NCBI RefSeq assembly: GCF_025370775.1
Contig: NZ_JAMXEX010000009.1
Coordinates: 1 to 64,000, forward strand
Length of the DNA: 64,000 bases
Source: Ancylothrix sp. D3o
Lineage (GTDB): Bacteria > Cyanobacteriota > Cyanobacteriia > Cyanobacteriales > Oscillatoriaceae
Direction of reading: 5' to 3'
In this document: positions 52,201 to 60,062 of the stretch, piece after piece
Position numbering within the stretch: position 1 is the first letter of the stretch
Layout: each line of letters begins with the position of its first letter
Translations under genes and position numbers: made by a program
The notes under the pieces: model-generated
What the model was told of the DNA's origin: nothing
Databases searched by the model: none
Seen by the model: the letters and a program-made list of their open reading frames with translations, nothing else

Positions 52201-52561
52201 ACAAAATCATTGGGTGTTTTTAGACAAATCTTGTTTGCGACAGGTGTTAATTAATTTGGTTTCTAATGCTATTAAGTTTACGGATGCTGGCTCGGTTGAA
52301 GTTGAAGTCAGCGATCTTGAACCGAACCGCGTAGAAATTTTGGTCAAGGATACCGGCATTGGTATTTCTGAAACGGAGTTAAAGCACATTTTTGAGGCTT
52401 TTCGTCAGGTAGACCAAACTTTAACGCGCCGGTTTCCGGGGACTGGTTTAGGATTGGCAATTACTGATTCTTTGGTACAGCTTATGCGGGGGACGATTTC
52501 TTTAGAAAGTACGCTGGGAAAAGGTTCTCTTTTTAAGATTATCTTACCGCGTCACAGTTAA
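49205..52561 (+). CDS. Multi-PAS/GAF sensor histidine kinase
   Basis: A protein of about 1118 residues without membrane helices. Visible in order: PAS1 (about 50-150, DSIPQIIWSGSS, WYDFTGLSEA), PAS2 (about 165-300, LWTKASEGIVLCDS), PAS3 (about 320-430, NSSELICRLRAGIYLYVSPA), coiled coil, GAF1 (about 500-660, VSLAQLIVPYLGDW), GAF2 (about 690-850), HisKA with the phospho-His in MSHELRTPLNAI (about 905) and HATPase (NLVSNAIKFTDAG, DTGIGIS, GTGLGLAI). It senses cytosolic or light signals; GAF1 lacks a bilin Cys clearly assignable by eye. Start at ATG 49205; a GTG at 49178 is also possible. Confidence 0.9.
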   Translation: MNHTRPPQASEAQWHKKEQAVTDSQGFPLDLPQSATRPQRQQPHPDSIPQIIWSGSSASGIAYFNCRWYDFTGLSEAQSLGFSFLAVIHPEDRDRWRACFQQPATVEEIEFRLLGRDDIYKWFVAHIQVNHGPESLLTGTCTNIDKFKKTETALEKQQQLLQALWTKASEGIVLCDSEGAIIAINPAAKQLHGIPANEPAPQEANFFEQNKPGIDSGQTTLQSLEYSYYEADGKTPIKRDESPLLRALNGEVVSEVEMRVVSADGSRRSLLATGTAIVNNRGDKLGALVTLRDITAQKQKEELWLQTQERYQLIAENSSELICRLRAGIYLYVSPAALRLLGYAPTELIGRDALELIHPEQRTEIQKIYQSIFSERASTTLTNRLRRKDGNYIWVETTLLPRFKAAGFGGEEIISITREITVRKQLEAEIGNLYREIDRLTRKHSIHLQAANQLKDELLGRELAVRANLIATQEHYRTEQQRMIGAMHLLIEASSLFASSLDSETVLVSLAQLIVPYLGDWCVINAVDAYQTCRCVAVAHKDPAKENLIWQLQQRYPVEADGSYSYLKPLNSGGINKSDEIYVEFGISDQQLQTLAVDAEHFALLKKLNFRSYICLPLRLGQQSFGSILFVLSDKNRRYSPADLTLAEDLGHRTASALEKVQLYREAQQTSKNLSQVILVLDQQQQQLRTLQRLTNLLNQSLTDLPGLLQVMVDAVCESVPGAMFCLIVLHNPATNRLELVATAGTGTEHLPLRMPLYTEDGLLSTVFSTGASSLLRHSEPGDDGEGVELPAAVYGVPIESAQAGRLGVLATGNWNDPQAFDYEMWQQLLVAVGEQAAIAINNARLIHILEEREELVAEQNHILASQNKELAHQREHIQLQNLQLLQAARLKTQFLATMSHELRTPLNAIIGFAQLLLRNRSYELPAPQQDMAQRILNNGKSLLMLINDILDLSKIEAGIRDVKPETFEITHLINATVQQFKPQAEEKNLTLAFRSENLQNHWVFLDKSCLRQVLINLVSNAIKFTDAGSVEVEVSDLEPNRVEILVKDTGIGISETELKHIFEAFRQVDQTLTRRFPGTGLGLAITDSLVQLMRGTISLESTLGKGSLFKIILPRHS

Positions 52562-52566
52562 TTACA

Positions 52567-52600
52567 AAACCCCAGTTTTGCAGAAAAACCGGGGTTTAAA
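52567..52600 (+). terminator. Terminator of the histidine kinase gene
   Basis: AAACCCC (52567-52573) pairs with GGGGTTT (52591-52597), with AAAAAGGCGTTTTT following. It begins 6 bp after the kinase stop. It faces the convergent 69-residue gene. Confidence 0.75.
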
Positions 52601-52613
52601 AAGGCGTTTTTAA

Positions 52614-52823
52614 TTAATCGCGGATGAAGTCATCGCGTAAGTTATTGGGTGTATCATCTGGCATTTGGGGAGCAACGGCGGGGTTAGACAATATTTCTCT
52701 GGGATCTCCCAAATAACCACCGGAATAAACTAAATCAAGGGGATCGATAATCCGAGGTTCCGATGAGTCTGGTTCGGTTTGTTTATTTTCTTTTTCAGCC
52801 GGTTTGTCTGATTTTTTCGGCAT
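52614..52823 (-). CDS. Hypothetical short acidic protein
   Basis: A 69-residue polar protein, Lys/Glu/Pro/Asp-rich with no hydrophobic core (MPKKSDKPAEKENKQTEPDS at the start, ending NLRDDFIRD). It is probably disordered, conserved in some cyanobacteria, with no known function. AGAGGT eight bases before the ATG supports the start. It is convergent with the histidine kinase gene. Confidence 0.6.
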   Translation of the reverse strand: MPKKSDKPAEKENKQTEPDSSEPRIIDPLDLVYSGGYLGDPREILSNPAVAPQMPDDTPNNLRDDFIRD

Positions 52824-52926
52824 GGTTTTTACCTCTATTTAAAAAATCTCTATTTTTGAGTTTAGAGGGCTTTTGAGGCGATTCTACACTCCCAAAAGAA
52901 AGAGATTGCAGCAGGGGCCGGTTATT

Positions 52927-54288
52927 TTAACCTTTGATTTGAGTCGAGATTATGTCTAATTCTTGAACAGATGACTTGGCTGCATAAAGGCAAAAGTTGT
53001 TAATTTTTTCCGAAGGTTTTGATATGTTGTCACTGTTTTGGCTGAGTTCATCAGCATTAAATAGAGATAACTGTTGAGGTTCTTGATCAGATTGATTAGA
53101 AAGCTTAGATTTATTTTGGCTGACAAAATCTCCCATCCGCTCGCAGCCTTTGGCAAAACGTCGTAAAATTGTTGAAATAGCTTCGGGACTATTATCTATT
53201 CCTATCCACCGGCGTTCTAACTGCGAGGCTACTGCTAAGGTAGTTCCCGAACCACAAAAACAATCCAAAACCAAATCCCCAGGGTTTGAGGATGCTTGAA
53301 TAATTCGAGCCAGTAAATCTGGGTTCTTTTCTGTAGGATAGCCGGTGATTTTAATATTTTGATTGTGAGCATCTCGAAACTCAAGCCAAATATCTTGGAC
53401 GGCAATTCCGTTACTTTCATCCAGGTAAATTTTCCTTCGCGGATTGCCATTACTTGACCAGTAAATTTCCCCGCGTGCGTCCATTTCATCTAGGGTTTTT
53501 GGCATAAATTGCCAGTGTTTGCCTGGGGGTGGATTCATTCCTCGCCAAGGTTTGCCGGTTTCCCCATTTCTTACGCCTGGCGCATGGAGGGGAACTTTTT
53601 TATATCTTCTGCCGGTTTCTTTTTCGACATATTCATATTCTTTGAGTGCTCGTTCTTCCGTCCACTGGTCGAGAGGCCGGTTCCAAACATAGTTATCTGA
53701 TTTTGTGTAAAATAAGATAAAATCAGATATATTTCCATAAGTTTTGCGGGTGTAGTTTTTGGGATTACATTTCTTGCGGGTAATCCAATTACGAAAATTA
53801 CGAGAACCAAAAACCTCATCCATAATGATCTTGATGTGAAAAGCCATGTTTTCATCAAGATGGACATAAATCGAGCCATCCTCAGCTAATAACTCTCGCA
53901 AGAAAATCAATCTTTCTCGCATAAATTCAATGTAATGAGAGCCTTTTAGCAAATCTGAATAAGCATTCATTTGAGAGCGAGATTGAAAGATACTGTTGGT
54001 AGCGAAAGGCGGATCAATGTAAATTAGTCTGACTTGGCCGCGAACTGTAGTATCGTTAAATAAAGATGCCAAAATCGGTAAATTGTCACCAAAGTAAAGT
54101 CGGTTTTCTAACTCGTCATCTTTTCTTTGATTTTCTAGCCATATCCTCACACATTCCGCCGGCGCTGTTGCCAAAATTTCCGACTCAGAAAGTTTCCCAG
54201 CATAGGAAAGGCAGACATCTAAATTATTCGGTGAAAGGCTTTCCGAAATATTGCCGTAACCTTGTGTTTTGGGGATGCCGGTTGCCAT
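52927..54288 (-). CDS. DNA methyltransferase (N6-adenine/N4-cytosine type)
   Basis: A 453-residue Mod-type methyltransferase. The catalytic motif IV is DPPF (about 92-95) in LIYIDPPFATNSI; the SAM-binding motif I, VLDCFCGSGTTLAVA, is near residue 350, with RRWIGIDNSP after it. This order (IV before I) marks the beta group, which includes many N6-adenine MTases. AAGGAG six bases before the ATG at 54288 favours this start over the longer frame. It lies 14 bp after the stop of the putative restriction nuclease, so the two form a Type II-like R-M operon. Target sequence unknown. Confidence 0.88.
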   Translation of the reverse strand: MATGIPKTQGYGNISESLSPNNLDVCLSYAGKLSESEILATAPAECVRIWLENQRKDDELENRLYFGDNLPILASLFNDTTVRGQVRLIYIDPPFATNSIFQSRSQMNAYSDLLKGSHYIEFMRERLIFLRELLAEDGSIYVHLDENMAFHIKIIMDEVFGSRNFRNWITRKKCNPKNYTRKTYGNISDFILFYTKSDNYVWNRPLDQWTEERALKEYEYVEKETGRRYKKVPLHAPGVRNGETGKPWRGMNPPPGKHWQFMPKTLDEMDARGEIYWSSNGNPRRKIYLDESNGIAVQDIWLEFRDAHNQNIKITGYPTEKNPDLLARIIQASSNPGDLVLDCFCGSGTTLAVASQLERRWIGIDNSPEAISTILRRFAKGCERMGDFVSQNKSKLSNQSDQEPQQLSLFNADELSQNSDNISKPSEKINNFCLYAAKSSVQELDIISTQIKG

Positions 54289-54302
54289 TTTAACTCCTTG
54301 TT

Positions 54303-55184
54303 TTAAGAACGAAGCCACTCAAGGGTAATTCGTTCAGGAACCATTCGCAGCGTTAAGACTATAATTTTATCAGGCGAACTTCTCTCGATATTGGCGTAAT
54401 CATTCCACATTGACCCTAACAAAAGACCAGGCCCATCGTTCAAAAAAATTATCTTAGTTTTTAAGTTATGTTGTTCTGTATATCTAAAAATTTCATCTGC
54501 ACAACTGCGATAACCTCCAGTTCTATCATCTTCTTGAGCGCCACCTCGATCCGAATCATATCTCGCTAATCCGATTGCTAAAATTTCGCGCCCATTAACA
54601 TCATAAATCACAAAATCGACTGGCCGTGTGGGATTAGGATAATCTTTAAAAATCTTTCCCATAAAAATATCTTTTCCTGCTCGTTCTGGGCCTCGAATTG
54701 GTAATTCAGGAAAGTGCAAACGAAATAAAGAAAAAAATCTTTCTGTCAAGTCATATCCTTTTTGTCCGCGACTTTTATATTCCCATAATAAAGCACACAT
54801 CGCTTCATCTGGAATTGGCCGACTCATAAAAGCCGCTTGCACTTCTTGCACCGGCCTAAATCTGCCTCCAAATTGCTTAGATATATCGGTTGCTTTTTTC
54901 TTTCGTCTGAGCATTTCCACAGGGATTTCAGGGCTGACATATTTGCGAAAAACTCGATATAGTTGCACCCGCATCCATGCGTTAGGAACCTCAGAAATCT
55001 GGAGGAACAAGCGCACCGATGATTCAGAAGTTCTCAGCAATTGGCCAAACATTACCAAAACTGGCTCGTAAAGTTGGCAAGCTACTTGCAAAATATCTGG
55101 ATAATATTCTCCTGTCGTCAACGTTACCCAGTTGTGTCCATCCACTTTATAATCTGCAAAGGAATTACGCGGGCCTGAAGTCAT
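54303..55184 (-). CDS. Putative restriction endonuclease, partner of the methyltransferase
   Basis: A 293-residue protein of no family I can name with confidence. Its placement directly upstream of a DNA methyltransferase suggests a Type II restriction enzyme. A possible PD-(D/E)xK-like core is PVDFVIYDVNGREILAIGL (Asp190, Glu200) followed by the conspicuous LARYDSDRGGAQEDDRTGG, which is rich in acidic residues and could bind metal. There is no signal peptide or membrane segment. The N-terminal 90 residues look helical. The assignment is inference from operon context; the core is only suggestive. Confidence 0.6.
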   Translation of the reverse strand: MTSGPRNSFADYKVDGHNWVTLTTGEYYPDILQVACQLYEPVLVMFGQLLRTSESSVRLFLQISEVPNAWMRVQLYRVFRKYVSPEIPVEMLRRKKKATDISKQFGGRFRPVQEVQAAFMSRPIPDEAMCALLWEYKSRGQKGYDLTERFFSLFRLHFPELPIRGPERAGKDIFMGKIFKDYPNPTRPVDFVIYDVNGREILAIGLARYDSDRGGAQEDDRTGGYRSCADEIFRYTEQHNLKTKIIFLNDGPGLLLGSMWNDYANIERSSPDKIIVLTLRMVPERITLEWLRS

Positions 55185-55222
55185 CTTTTGTTTTTATTCC
55201 AAATCTTTTTAAATTCTATCCC

Positions 55223-55879
55223 CTACGGCATCCACTCAAAAACCACACCCACCCGACTATCCTTTTCTTCTGGTGCATTTTGTTTTTGAATATCGGCAGA
55301 AATGCGGAAATTTTTCGTCACCGCATACCCCACAGAAAGCGTTGTTATCCCCACATCTTCGCCACTCCCCGGTTTCACCCAAGTTTGAGTCAAAGACAAA
55401 TCCGCCGCACCTCCCCGCGACAAAACCACCATTAACCGGCCACCCAAATTCACCCCATCTCGCTCATAACTATCGGTTTGTAAATTTCTATATCCCACCA
55501 CCGGCCCAAAATTTACATAACTCCCCAAAGGACGTAAATAATATTGCAAACTTGCCCCAAAACTTCTATATTCCCCATCAAAAGAACCCTGAAAATCGCC
55601 ACTCAAACTTAACCCAGACTTGCCAATAAAAACATCCTCAACCCCAACATTAAAACCGGCTCTTTCCCCAGCAGGAAACTCAGAAAAACCCAACCTCAAA
55701 CGAGTCTTAAAACTCGGATCATTCTCGATATCTTCCAAAACATCTGGCACCTTATCCAACCACCGCTGCAAAACCGGACTACTCTCTATCGTTTCTGCCG
55801 GCAAACCCAAATCTTCCGCTAAACACCGCCCCTGCCATCCCAAAACCACCCAACCCACAACAACCATCCAAAACCGCAT
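55223..55879 (-). CDS. Putative outer-membrane/exported beta-rich protein
   Basis: A 218-residue protein with a signal peptide (MRFWMVVVGWVVLGWQGRCLA, cleavage about residue 21). The mature part has alternating beta strands ending in aromatic residues (RLGFSEFPAG, GASLQYYLRPLG, VGVVFEWMP with C-terminal Phe/Trp), like a small outer-membrane barrel. A GGGAGGGG ribosome-binding site precedes the ATG at 55879. I do not recognise the family. It is 39 bp upstream of the restriction nuclease gene but is probably transcribed from its own promoter. Confidence 0.65.
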   Translation of the reverse strand: MRFWMVVVGWVVLGWQGRCLAEDLGLPAETIESSPVLQRWLDKVPDVLEDIENDPSFKTRLRLGFSEFPAGERAGFNVGVEDVFIGKSGLSLSGDFQGSFDGEYRSFGASLQYYLRPLGSYVNFGPVVGYRNLQTDSYERDGVNLGGRLMVVLSRGGAADLSLTQTWVKPGSGEDVGITTLSVGYAVTKNFRISADIQKQNAPEEKDSRVGVVFEWMP

Positions 55880-55916
55880 AATCCCCTCCCAAAGCGTCAA
55901 AAACCCCTCAATACCA

Positions 55917-55948
55917 CAAAAAAAACGGTTCTACCCAAAGCAGAACCG
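55917..55948 (-). terminator. Terminator of acsF
   Basis: On the minus strand CGGTTCT and AGAACCG form a 7-bp stem with a 9-nt loop followed by eight T residues. It lies about 60 bp after the acsF stop and upstream of the exported-protein gene. Confidence 0.88.
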
Positions 55949-56007
55949 CAAGACGAACTAACAGAGGAGCGAAACCGGAAACCTAACGAACTACCTCCTG
56001 CAACGTG

Positions 56008-57081
56008 CTACCGCACAGTTGCTACCGGAGCGGATTCAATCGGCTTCATGAAGTAAAGCCGTCCTAACTGCCAGACGTTAGAGAGGTAGCAGGGCAGTTT
56101 TTGGCAAAACTTCACAATTGTAGGCGCATCCGATTTAGCAATCTCCGACAGTTTAGCATTATTTGCCACACAAGTGTCGAGACGCTGGTAGAATTCAGGA
56201 TTCTCCACATCTAAAACTACGGGGAAAACACGAGATGCAGTATCATTCGTTTTCTTAATTACTTCGATATCATAATCACGGGCATTCAAACCAATCGACT
56301 CATAAAACCCGTAACGCTGAATATCATTTAGATACATTGTTGCAAACACAGACAGCAAGAAGAACCGGCTCCAAAGTTTAGCCGTCCAATCATTCAACAT
56401 TTGCGGCTGTGCTCGCATGATTGCATCAAAGAAATCGCCGTGCCGGTTTTCATCTTGGCACCAATTTTCAAAGAAACGGAAAATAGGGTAAATACGATTT
56501 TCAGGGTGTGCTTCCAAATGCCGATAAATCGTGATATACCGCCAATAACCAATTTTCTCAGACAGATAAGTTGCGTAGAAAATAAACTTGGGCTGGAAGA
56601 AAGTATATTTCTTATTTTTCGTCAAAAAGCCCAAATCCAAACAAATATTAAAATCCGACATTGCTTTATTCAAAAAGCCGGCGTGACGAGCTTCATCACG
56701 AGACATCAAATTAAAGCACTCTGCCAAAAGCGGACTTTTATCTTTGATCCGCCGTCCGAGTTCTTTATAAAGCAAGAAACCCGAAAACTCCGCCGTACAG
56801 GAACGCTCTAAAAACTCAACGAACAGTCGGCGAGTTTCCCCATCAATATGATCCCAAGATGTCTCAAACTCGGCATCGCGTACAAAGTGATTGCGGTTAT
56901 AGTCAGCGCGGAACTCTTCGAGAATGGCTCTCAGTTCGTCTTCATTGGCCGAGATATCCATCTTGGCCATTGCGTCAAAGTCAGTCGTGTAGAACCGAGG
57001 AGTCAAAATCGTATCTTTGGCTGGGATTTTTACTCCGGGCCGCAGTTCTTCATAGCCTGGTTTTTTGAGGGAATCTACCAT
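56008..57081 (-). CDS. acsF: Mg-protoporphyrin IX monomethyl ester oxidative cyclase
   Basis: The aerobic di-iron cyclase that forms the fifth ring of chlorophyll (also called ChlA/ChlE/CHL27). The 357-residue product has the di-iron ligand motifs DEARHAGF and DENRHGDFF (E-x2-H) plus the earlier glutamates in [16 protein letters not shown]; it starts [16 protein letters not shown], as in cyanobacterial members. It is thylakoid/envelope-associated. Cyanobacteria may carry a second microoxic copy; this one looks like the standard type. Terminator at 55917-55948. A 368-bp spacer upstream is shared with the divergent kinase gene. Confidence 0.95.
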   Translation of the reverse strand: MVDSLKKPGYEELRPGVKIPAKDTILTPRFYTTDFDAMAKMDISANEDELRAILEEFRADYNRNHFVRDAEFETSWDHIDGETRRLFVEFLERSCTAEFSGFLLYKELGRRIKDKSPLLAECFNLMSRDEARHAGFLNKAMSDFNICLDLGFLTKNKKYTFFQPKFIFYATYLSEKIGYWRYITIYRHLEAHPENRIYPIFRFFENWCQDENRHGDFFDAIMRAQPQMLNDWTAKLWSRFFLLSVFATMYLNDIQRYGFYESIGLNARDYDIEVIKKTNDTASRVFPVVLDVENPEFYQRLDTCVANNAKLSEIAKSDAPTIVKFCQKLPCYLSNVWQLGRLYFMKPIESAPVATVR

Positions 57082-57449
57082 AACTGTGTTTGGGCTCTTA
57101 TTAAGTGTTTTTTGCCTTGAGTTGAGTGTGGCCAGATGGCTTGTGCGACTTTGCGTGTCTATCCTACGAAATATAGCTTACCAGTGGTTCTAGGTGCAAA
57201 GACTTTTAATTTCGTTAAGAGTTAATACACGCTGTTAAGTTTTGTAAAAATTTTGCTGTCAACGGCCCCAGCGCTCACAACAGTGAGAAACATAGAATAG
57301 CAAGAAACCTCTCACCTTTTGACGGTTTCCCTATCGCGGTCTTTTTCAGCTTATGTCACCATAAAACAAGAACCTCAGCAAACACAAGAGTCATCCCAAA
57401 GCCCTTAATTCCCAAACTTAAATCCGCTAATCTAAAATCTAAAATCGTT
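57082..57449. promoter_or_regulatory. Divergent promoter region acsF / kinase
   Basis: A 368-bp spacer containing both promoters. A short operator-like hairpin, CTCAC-AACA-GTGAG (57274-57287), is present, and a CTAATCTAAAATCTAAAATCG duplication immediately precedes the kinase ATG. I see no terminator and no ORF of substance. Confidence 0.45.
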
Positions 57450-58862
57450 ATGTCCTATTGCCTCAACGCCCACTGCCAAAAACCCCAGAACCCCACCGGC
57501 GCTGTATTTTGTCAAACTTGCGGCAGCAAAATGCTTTTAGCCGACCGTTATCGTGCCTTAAAACTCATTGGCAGCGGTGGTTTTGGCAGAACCTTTTTAG
57601 CACAAGACGAATATAAACCCTCAAAACCCCGCTGCGCCATTAAACAATTTTCTGCCAGCGATCTCGGCACCGGCACCCTCAAAAAAGCCACCGAACTATT
57701 TCATCAAGAAGCCAAACAACTCGAACAACTCGGCAGCCATCCCCAAATCCCGCAATTACTAGCGCATTTTGAACAAGAAGGACGATTGTACCTTGTTCAA
57801 GAATACATCGCCGGCCTCACCCTCGCCCAAGAACTCGACCAACACGGGCCCTTTAATGAAACGCAAATCAAAGCTTTATTAAATGACCTCTTGCCGGTTA
57901 TCCAATTTATCCACAGTCACAACATCATCCACCGCGATATCAAACCCGAAAATATCATCCGGAGATTACATGACAATAAACTTGTCTTAGTAGACTTTGG
58001 CGGCGCAAAACACCTCACCGGCACATCTTTAAACCGCACCGGCACCAGTATCGGGTCTGCCGGTTATGCTTCCCCAGAACAAAACTTTGGCAAAGCCGTA
58101 TTTGCCAGCGATATTTATAGTTTAGCCGTTACCTGCATTCACCTCCTCACACAAATTCCGCCCTTTGACTTATTTGATAGTCGAGAAGGCGAATGGGTAT
58201 GGCGCGATTATTTAGTTAATAATTCTGTCAGTCCAAAACTCGGACAAATTCTCGATAAAATGCTGCAAACTGCCATTAGCCGGCGCTATCAAACCCCAGG
58301 CGAAGTTTTAGCAGACTTAAACGCAAAACCTGTTCTTTCCCCCCCGCCGCCGCCACAAATTACAGCCTTGCCAGCCATACCCCAAGAAAACCGTCAAACC
58401 CGCATCGGTGTTAGCTATGCTCTTTGGGCGGCTGGGTTTGTTGGCTTCGGCGGACTGCATCGATTTTATAACGGTAAAGTTTTCAGCGGTATTGTTTGGT
58501 TTTGCACTTGGAATTTATTCGGATTAGGTCAAATTATTGATGCGTTTTTAATCCCCGAAATTGTCGATCAATACGATCACAAAATGCGTGAAAAAATTGG
58601 CTTATCCTCTGGCGGCGTTCCTCTAAATCAACCCATAGGAATTGCCCAAACTTATAAAGTTTCTAATCGTCAAGAAACAATTGTAAAAATTCTCAAAGCC
58701 GCCAGTGCTAGAGGAGGCAAACTATCAGTAACTCAAGCCGTTATGGACACCGGCCTTGATTTTCTCGAAGTGGAAAACTTATTAAAAGAAATGGCAGTTG
58801 CCGGTTATGCCAAAGTTTCTAACGACCGAGGTGTGGTTATTTACCGTTTTACAGAATTATAA
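57450..58862 (+). CDS. Ser/Thr protein kinase with zinc-ribbon, TM2 and winged-helix-like domains
   Basis: A 470-residue fusion. An N-terminal zinc ribbon has C4/C9 and C21/C24; the kinase domain (about 33-295) shows GSGGFGRTF (P-loop), Lys in CAIKQF, HRDIKPENII, the DFG-type DFGGA and APE-like SPEQ. After a Pro linker (about 300-312) a TM2 domain (about 320-375) provides two membrane helices joined by NGKVFSGIVWFC. The last 65 residues look like a winged helix (KILKAASARGGKLSVTQAVM, EMAVAGYAKVSND). The protein would be membrane-anchored. The TM2-kinase combination is known in cyanobacteria; the winged-helix end is my reading. Confidence 0.85.
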   Translation: MSYCLNAHCQKPQNPTGAVFCQTCGSKMLLADRYRALKLIGSGGFGRTFLAQDEYKPSKPRCAIKQFSASDLGTGTLKKATELFHQEAKQLEQLGSHPQIPQLLAHFEQEGRLYLVQEYIAGLTLAQELDQHGPFNETQIKALLNDLLPVIQFIHSHNIIHRDIKPENIIRRLHDNKLVLVDFGGAKHLTGTSLNRTGTSIGSAGYASPEQNFGKAVFASDIYSLAVTCIHLLTQIPPFDLFDSREGEWVWRDYLVNNSVSPKLGQILDKMLQTAISRRYQTPGEVLADLNAKPVLSPPPPPQITALPAIPQENRQTRIGVSYALWAAGFVGFGGLHRFYNGKVFSGIVWFCTWNLFGLGQIIDAFLIPEIVDQYDHKMREKIGLSSGGVPLNQPIGIAQTYKVSNRQETIVKILKAASARGGKLSVTQAVMDTGLDFLEVENLLKEMAVAGYAKVSNDRGVVIYRFTEL

Positions 58863-58936
58863 AAAATTCTCACTTGTCCTTTGTCTCTTAGTTGAGATTT
58901 TTTCGCCTAACTTAATAACAATTACCAATGAAGGTA

Positions 58937-58962
58937 GGGGCCGCTGATTTTGTGACGGCCCC
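58937..58962. repeat. GC-rich dispersed hairpin
   Basis: GGGGCCG (58937-58943) and CGGCCCC (58956-58962) form a perfect 7-bp stem with a 12-nt loop, downstream of the kinase gene. Similar to 30201-30225 and followed by the heptamer repeats at 58971. Confidence 0.6.
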
Positions 58963-58970
58963 CAAACCAA

Positions 58971-58998
58971 TGACTTTTGACTTTTGACCAATGACAAT
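58971..58998. repeat. Heptamer repeat remnant
   Basis: CAATGACTTTTGACTTTTGACC and CAATGACAATT, related to the STRR at 9734-9840. It lies just before the DUF2996 stop. Confidence 0.6.
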
Positions 58999-59002
58999 TA
59001 AA

Positions 59003-59644
59003 CTAATTCAAAGCCAGCCATTTTTGAGCATTGAGACGCTGAACAACGCCAAACACCATCAGATCGAGAGTAATTCTACGTTCATCAATTAAAAATGGCT
59101 CAACCGTGCTAGGTTTAGAACCGCTATCCGAGCAAGAAAACCCACGCGGCCCATTAATATCAGCCTTCGGGAAATAAAGGTTAAACTGACGCTTGCCATT
59201 TTGCCACCGGCCTATCACTTGCCAGCAGTCCTCAGCACTCATACCGACAACCGGAATTTTTTGCTTTTCCAAACTTACGAAAGCATCATCTAACCCTTGT
59301 TTAGCCAAAGCATTTTTCAGAGCCGGCAAATAATCTTGCTGGATAAACTCTTCAAAAGGCTTATCCTCCAGCGCGGGTGCTTTTTCTTTTTTCGCTTTGG
59401 CCGGTGCAGCTTCCCCGTCTGCCGGTTTAGCTGCTGCTGCTTTCTTCGCTGCTGCCGGTTTGGCTGCGTTTACATTCGTTTCAGAAGAAACAGCGGTGGG
59501 ATCTGGTGCATTTGCAGAAGGTAGAGCCGAAGCTTCTGGAGAGTCCGAAGAAGGCGCATTTTCCAGCGAAACACTGGGGGCCGTTTGGTCTGCCGTTGTT
59601 GGTGGTTGCTCAGGGGTGCCCTGATCTTTCGTTTCTTCTGACAT
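59003..59644 (-). CDS. DUF2996 family protein
   Basis: A 213-residue protein. The first 85 residues are a low-complexity Ala/Pro/Ser/Glu tail, followed by a DUF2996 domain (about 90-213; DYLPALKNALAKQGL, WQVIGRWQNGKRQFNLYFPK, GVVQRLNAQKW). DUF2996 is found in cyanobacteria and plastids and has no well-established function. The ATG at 59644 is chosen because the longer frame to 59698 overlaps the sulfur carrier gene just upstream. It is probably cotranscribed with that gene. Confidence 0.82.
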   Translation of the reverse strand: MSEETKDQGTPEQPPTTADQTAPSVSLENAPSSDSPEASALPSANAPDPTAVSSETNVNAAKPAAAKKAAAAKPADGEAAPAKAKKEKAPALEDKPFEEFIQQDYLPALKNALAKQGLDDAFVSLEKQKIPVVGMSAEDCWQVIGRWQNGKRQFNLYFPKADINGPRGFSCSDSGSKPSTVEPFLIDERRITLDLMVFGVVQRLNAQKWLALN

Positions 59645-59694
59645 TTTTTTTGCCTGAGTTGTGAGATGAGTTCTGTTTTGAGATCCTACCAGGA

Positions 59695-59970
59695 TCAACC
59701 GCCGGCCACCGCAGGAACGATGCTCACTTCATCCCCATCTTTAAGCGCGGTATCGGTGCCTTCCAAAAAGCGGATATCTTCGCTATTTACATACCAATTA
59801 ACAAACCGGCGCGGTTGACCGCTTTCGTCACAAAGTCTGGCTTTAATCCCCGGACAAGTTTGTTCAAGAGTTTCGATCAATTCCGAAATTGTACCCGCGC
59901 TACAGTCCACAGTGGCTTGATTGTTAGTTAAGTTTTGCAGAGGTGTGGGAATTAAAACTTTAATAGACAT
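59695..59970 (-). CDS. MoaD/ThiS-like ubiquitin-fold sulfur carrier
   Basis: A 91-residue beta-grasp protein with the functional C-terminal Gly-Gly ([10 protein letters not shown]). Features are [15 protein letters not shown]-like strand 1, [14 protein letters not shown] and a Cys-rich mid part. The Gly-Gly end would be adenylated by a MoeB-like enzyme and thiocarboxylated. It sits 92 bp downstream of thrC on the same strand. The exact role (MoaD, ThiS, or a CysO-like amino-acid carrier) cannot be decided from sequence. Confidence 0.85.
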   Translation of the reverse strand: MSIKVLIPTPLQNLTNNQATVDCSAGTISELIETLEQTCPGIKARLCDESGQPRRFVNWYVNSEDIRFLEGTDTALKDGDEVSIVPAVAGG

Positions 59971-60062
59971 GGTAATGATCAGTGGTTAGGGTTGTGTTTT
60001 TGCCGGCAGGCGTCTTTTTGCTTTTGCATTATCAACGCCTACCGCCGCTTTGTTGTTTGAAA

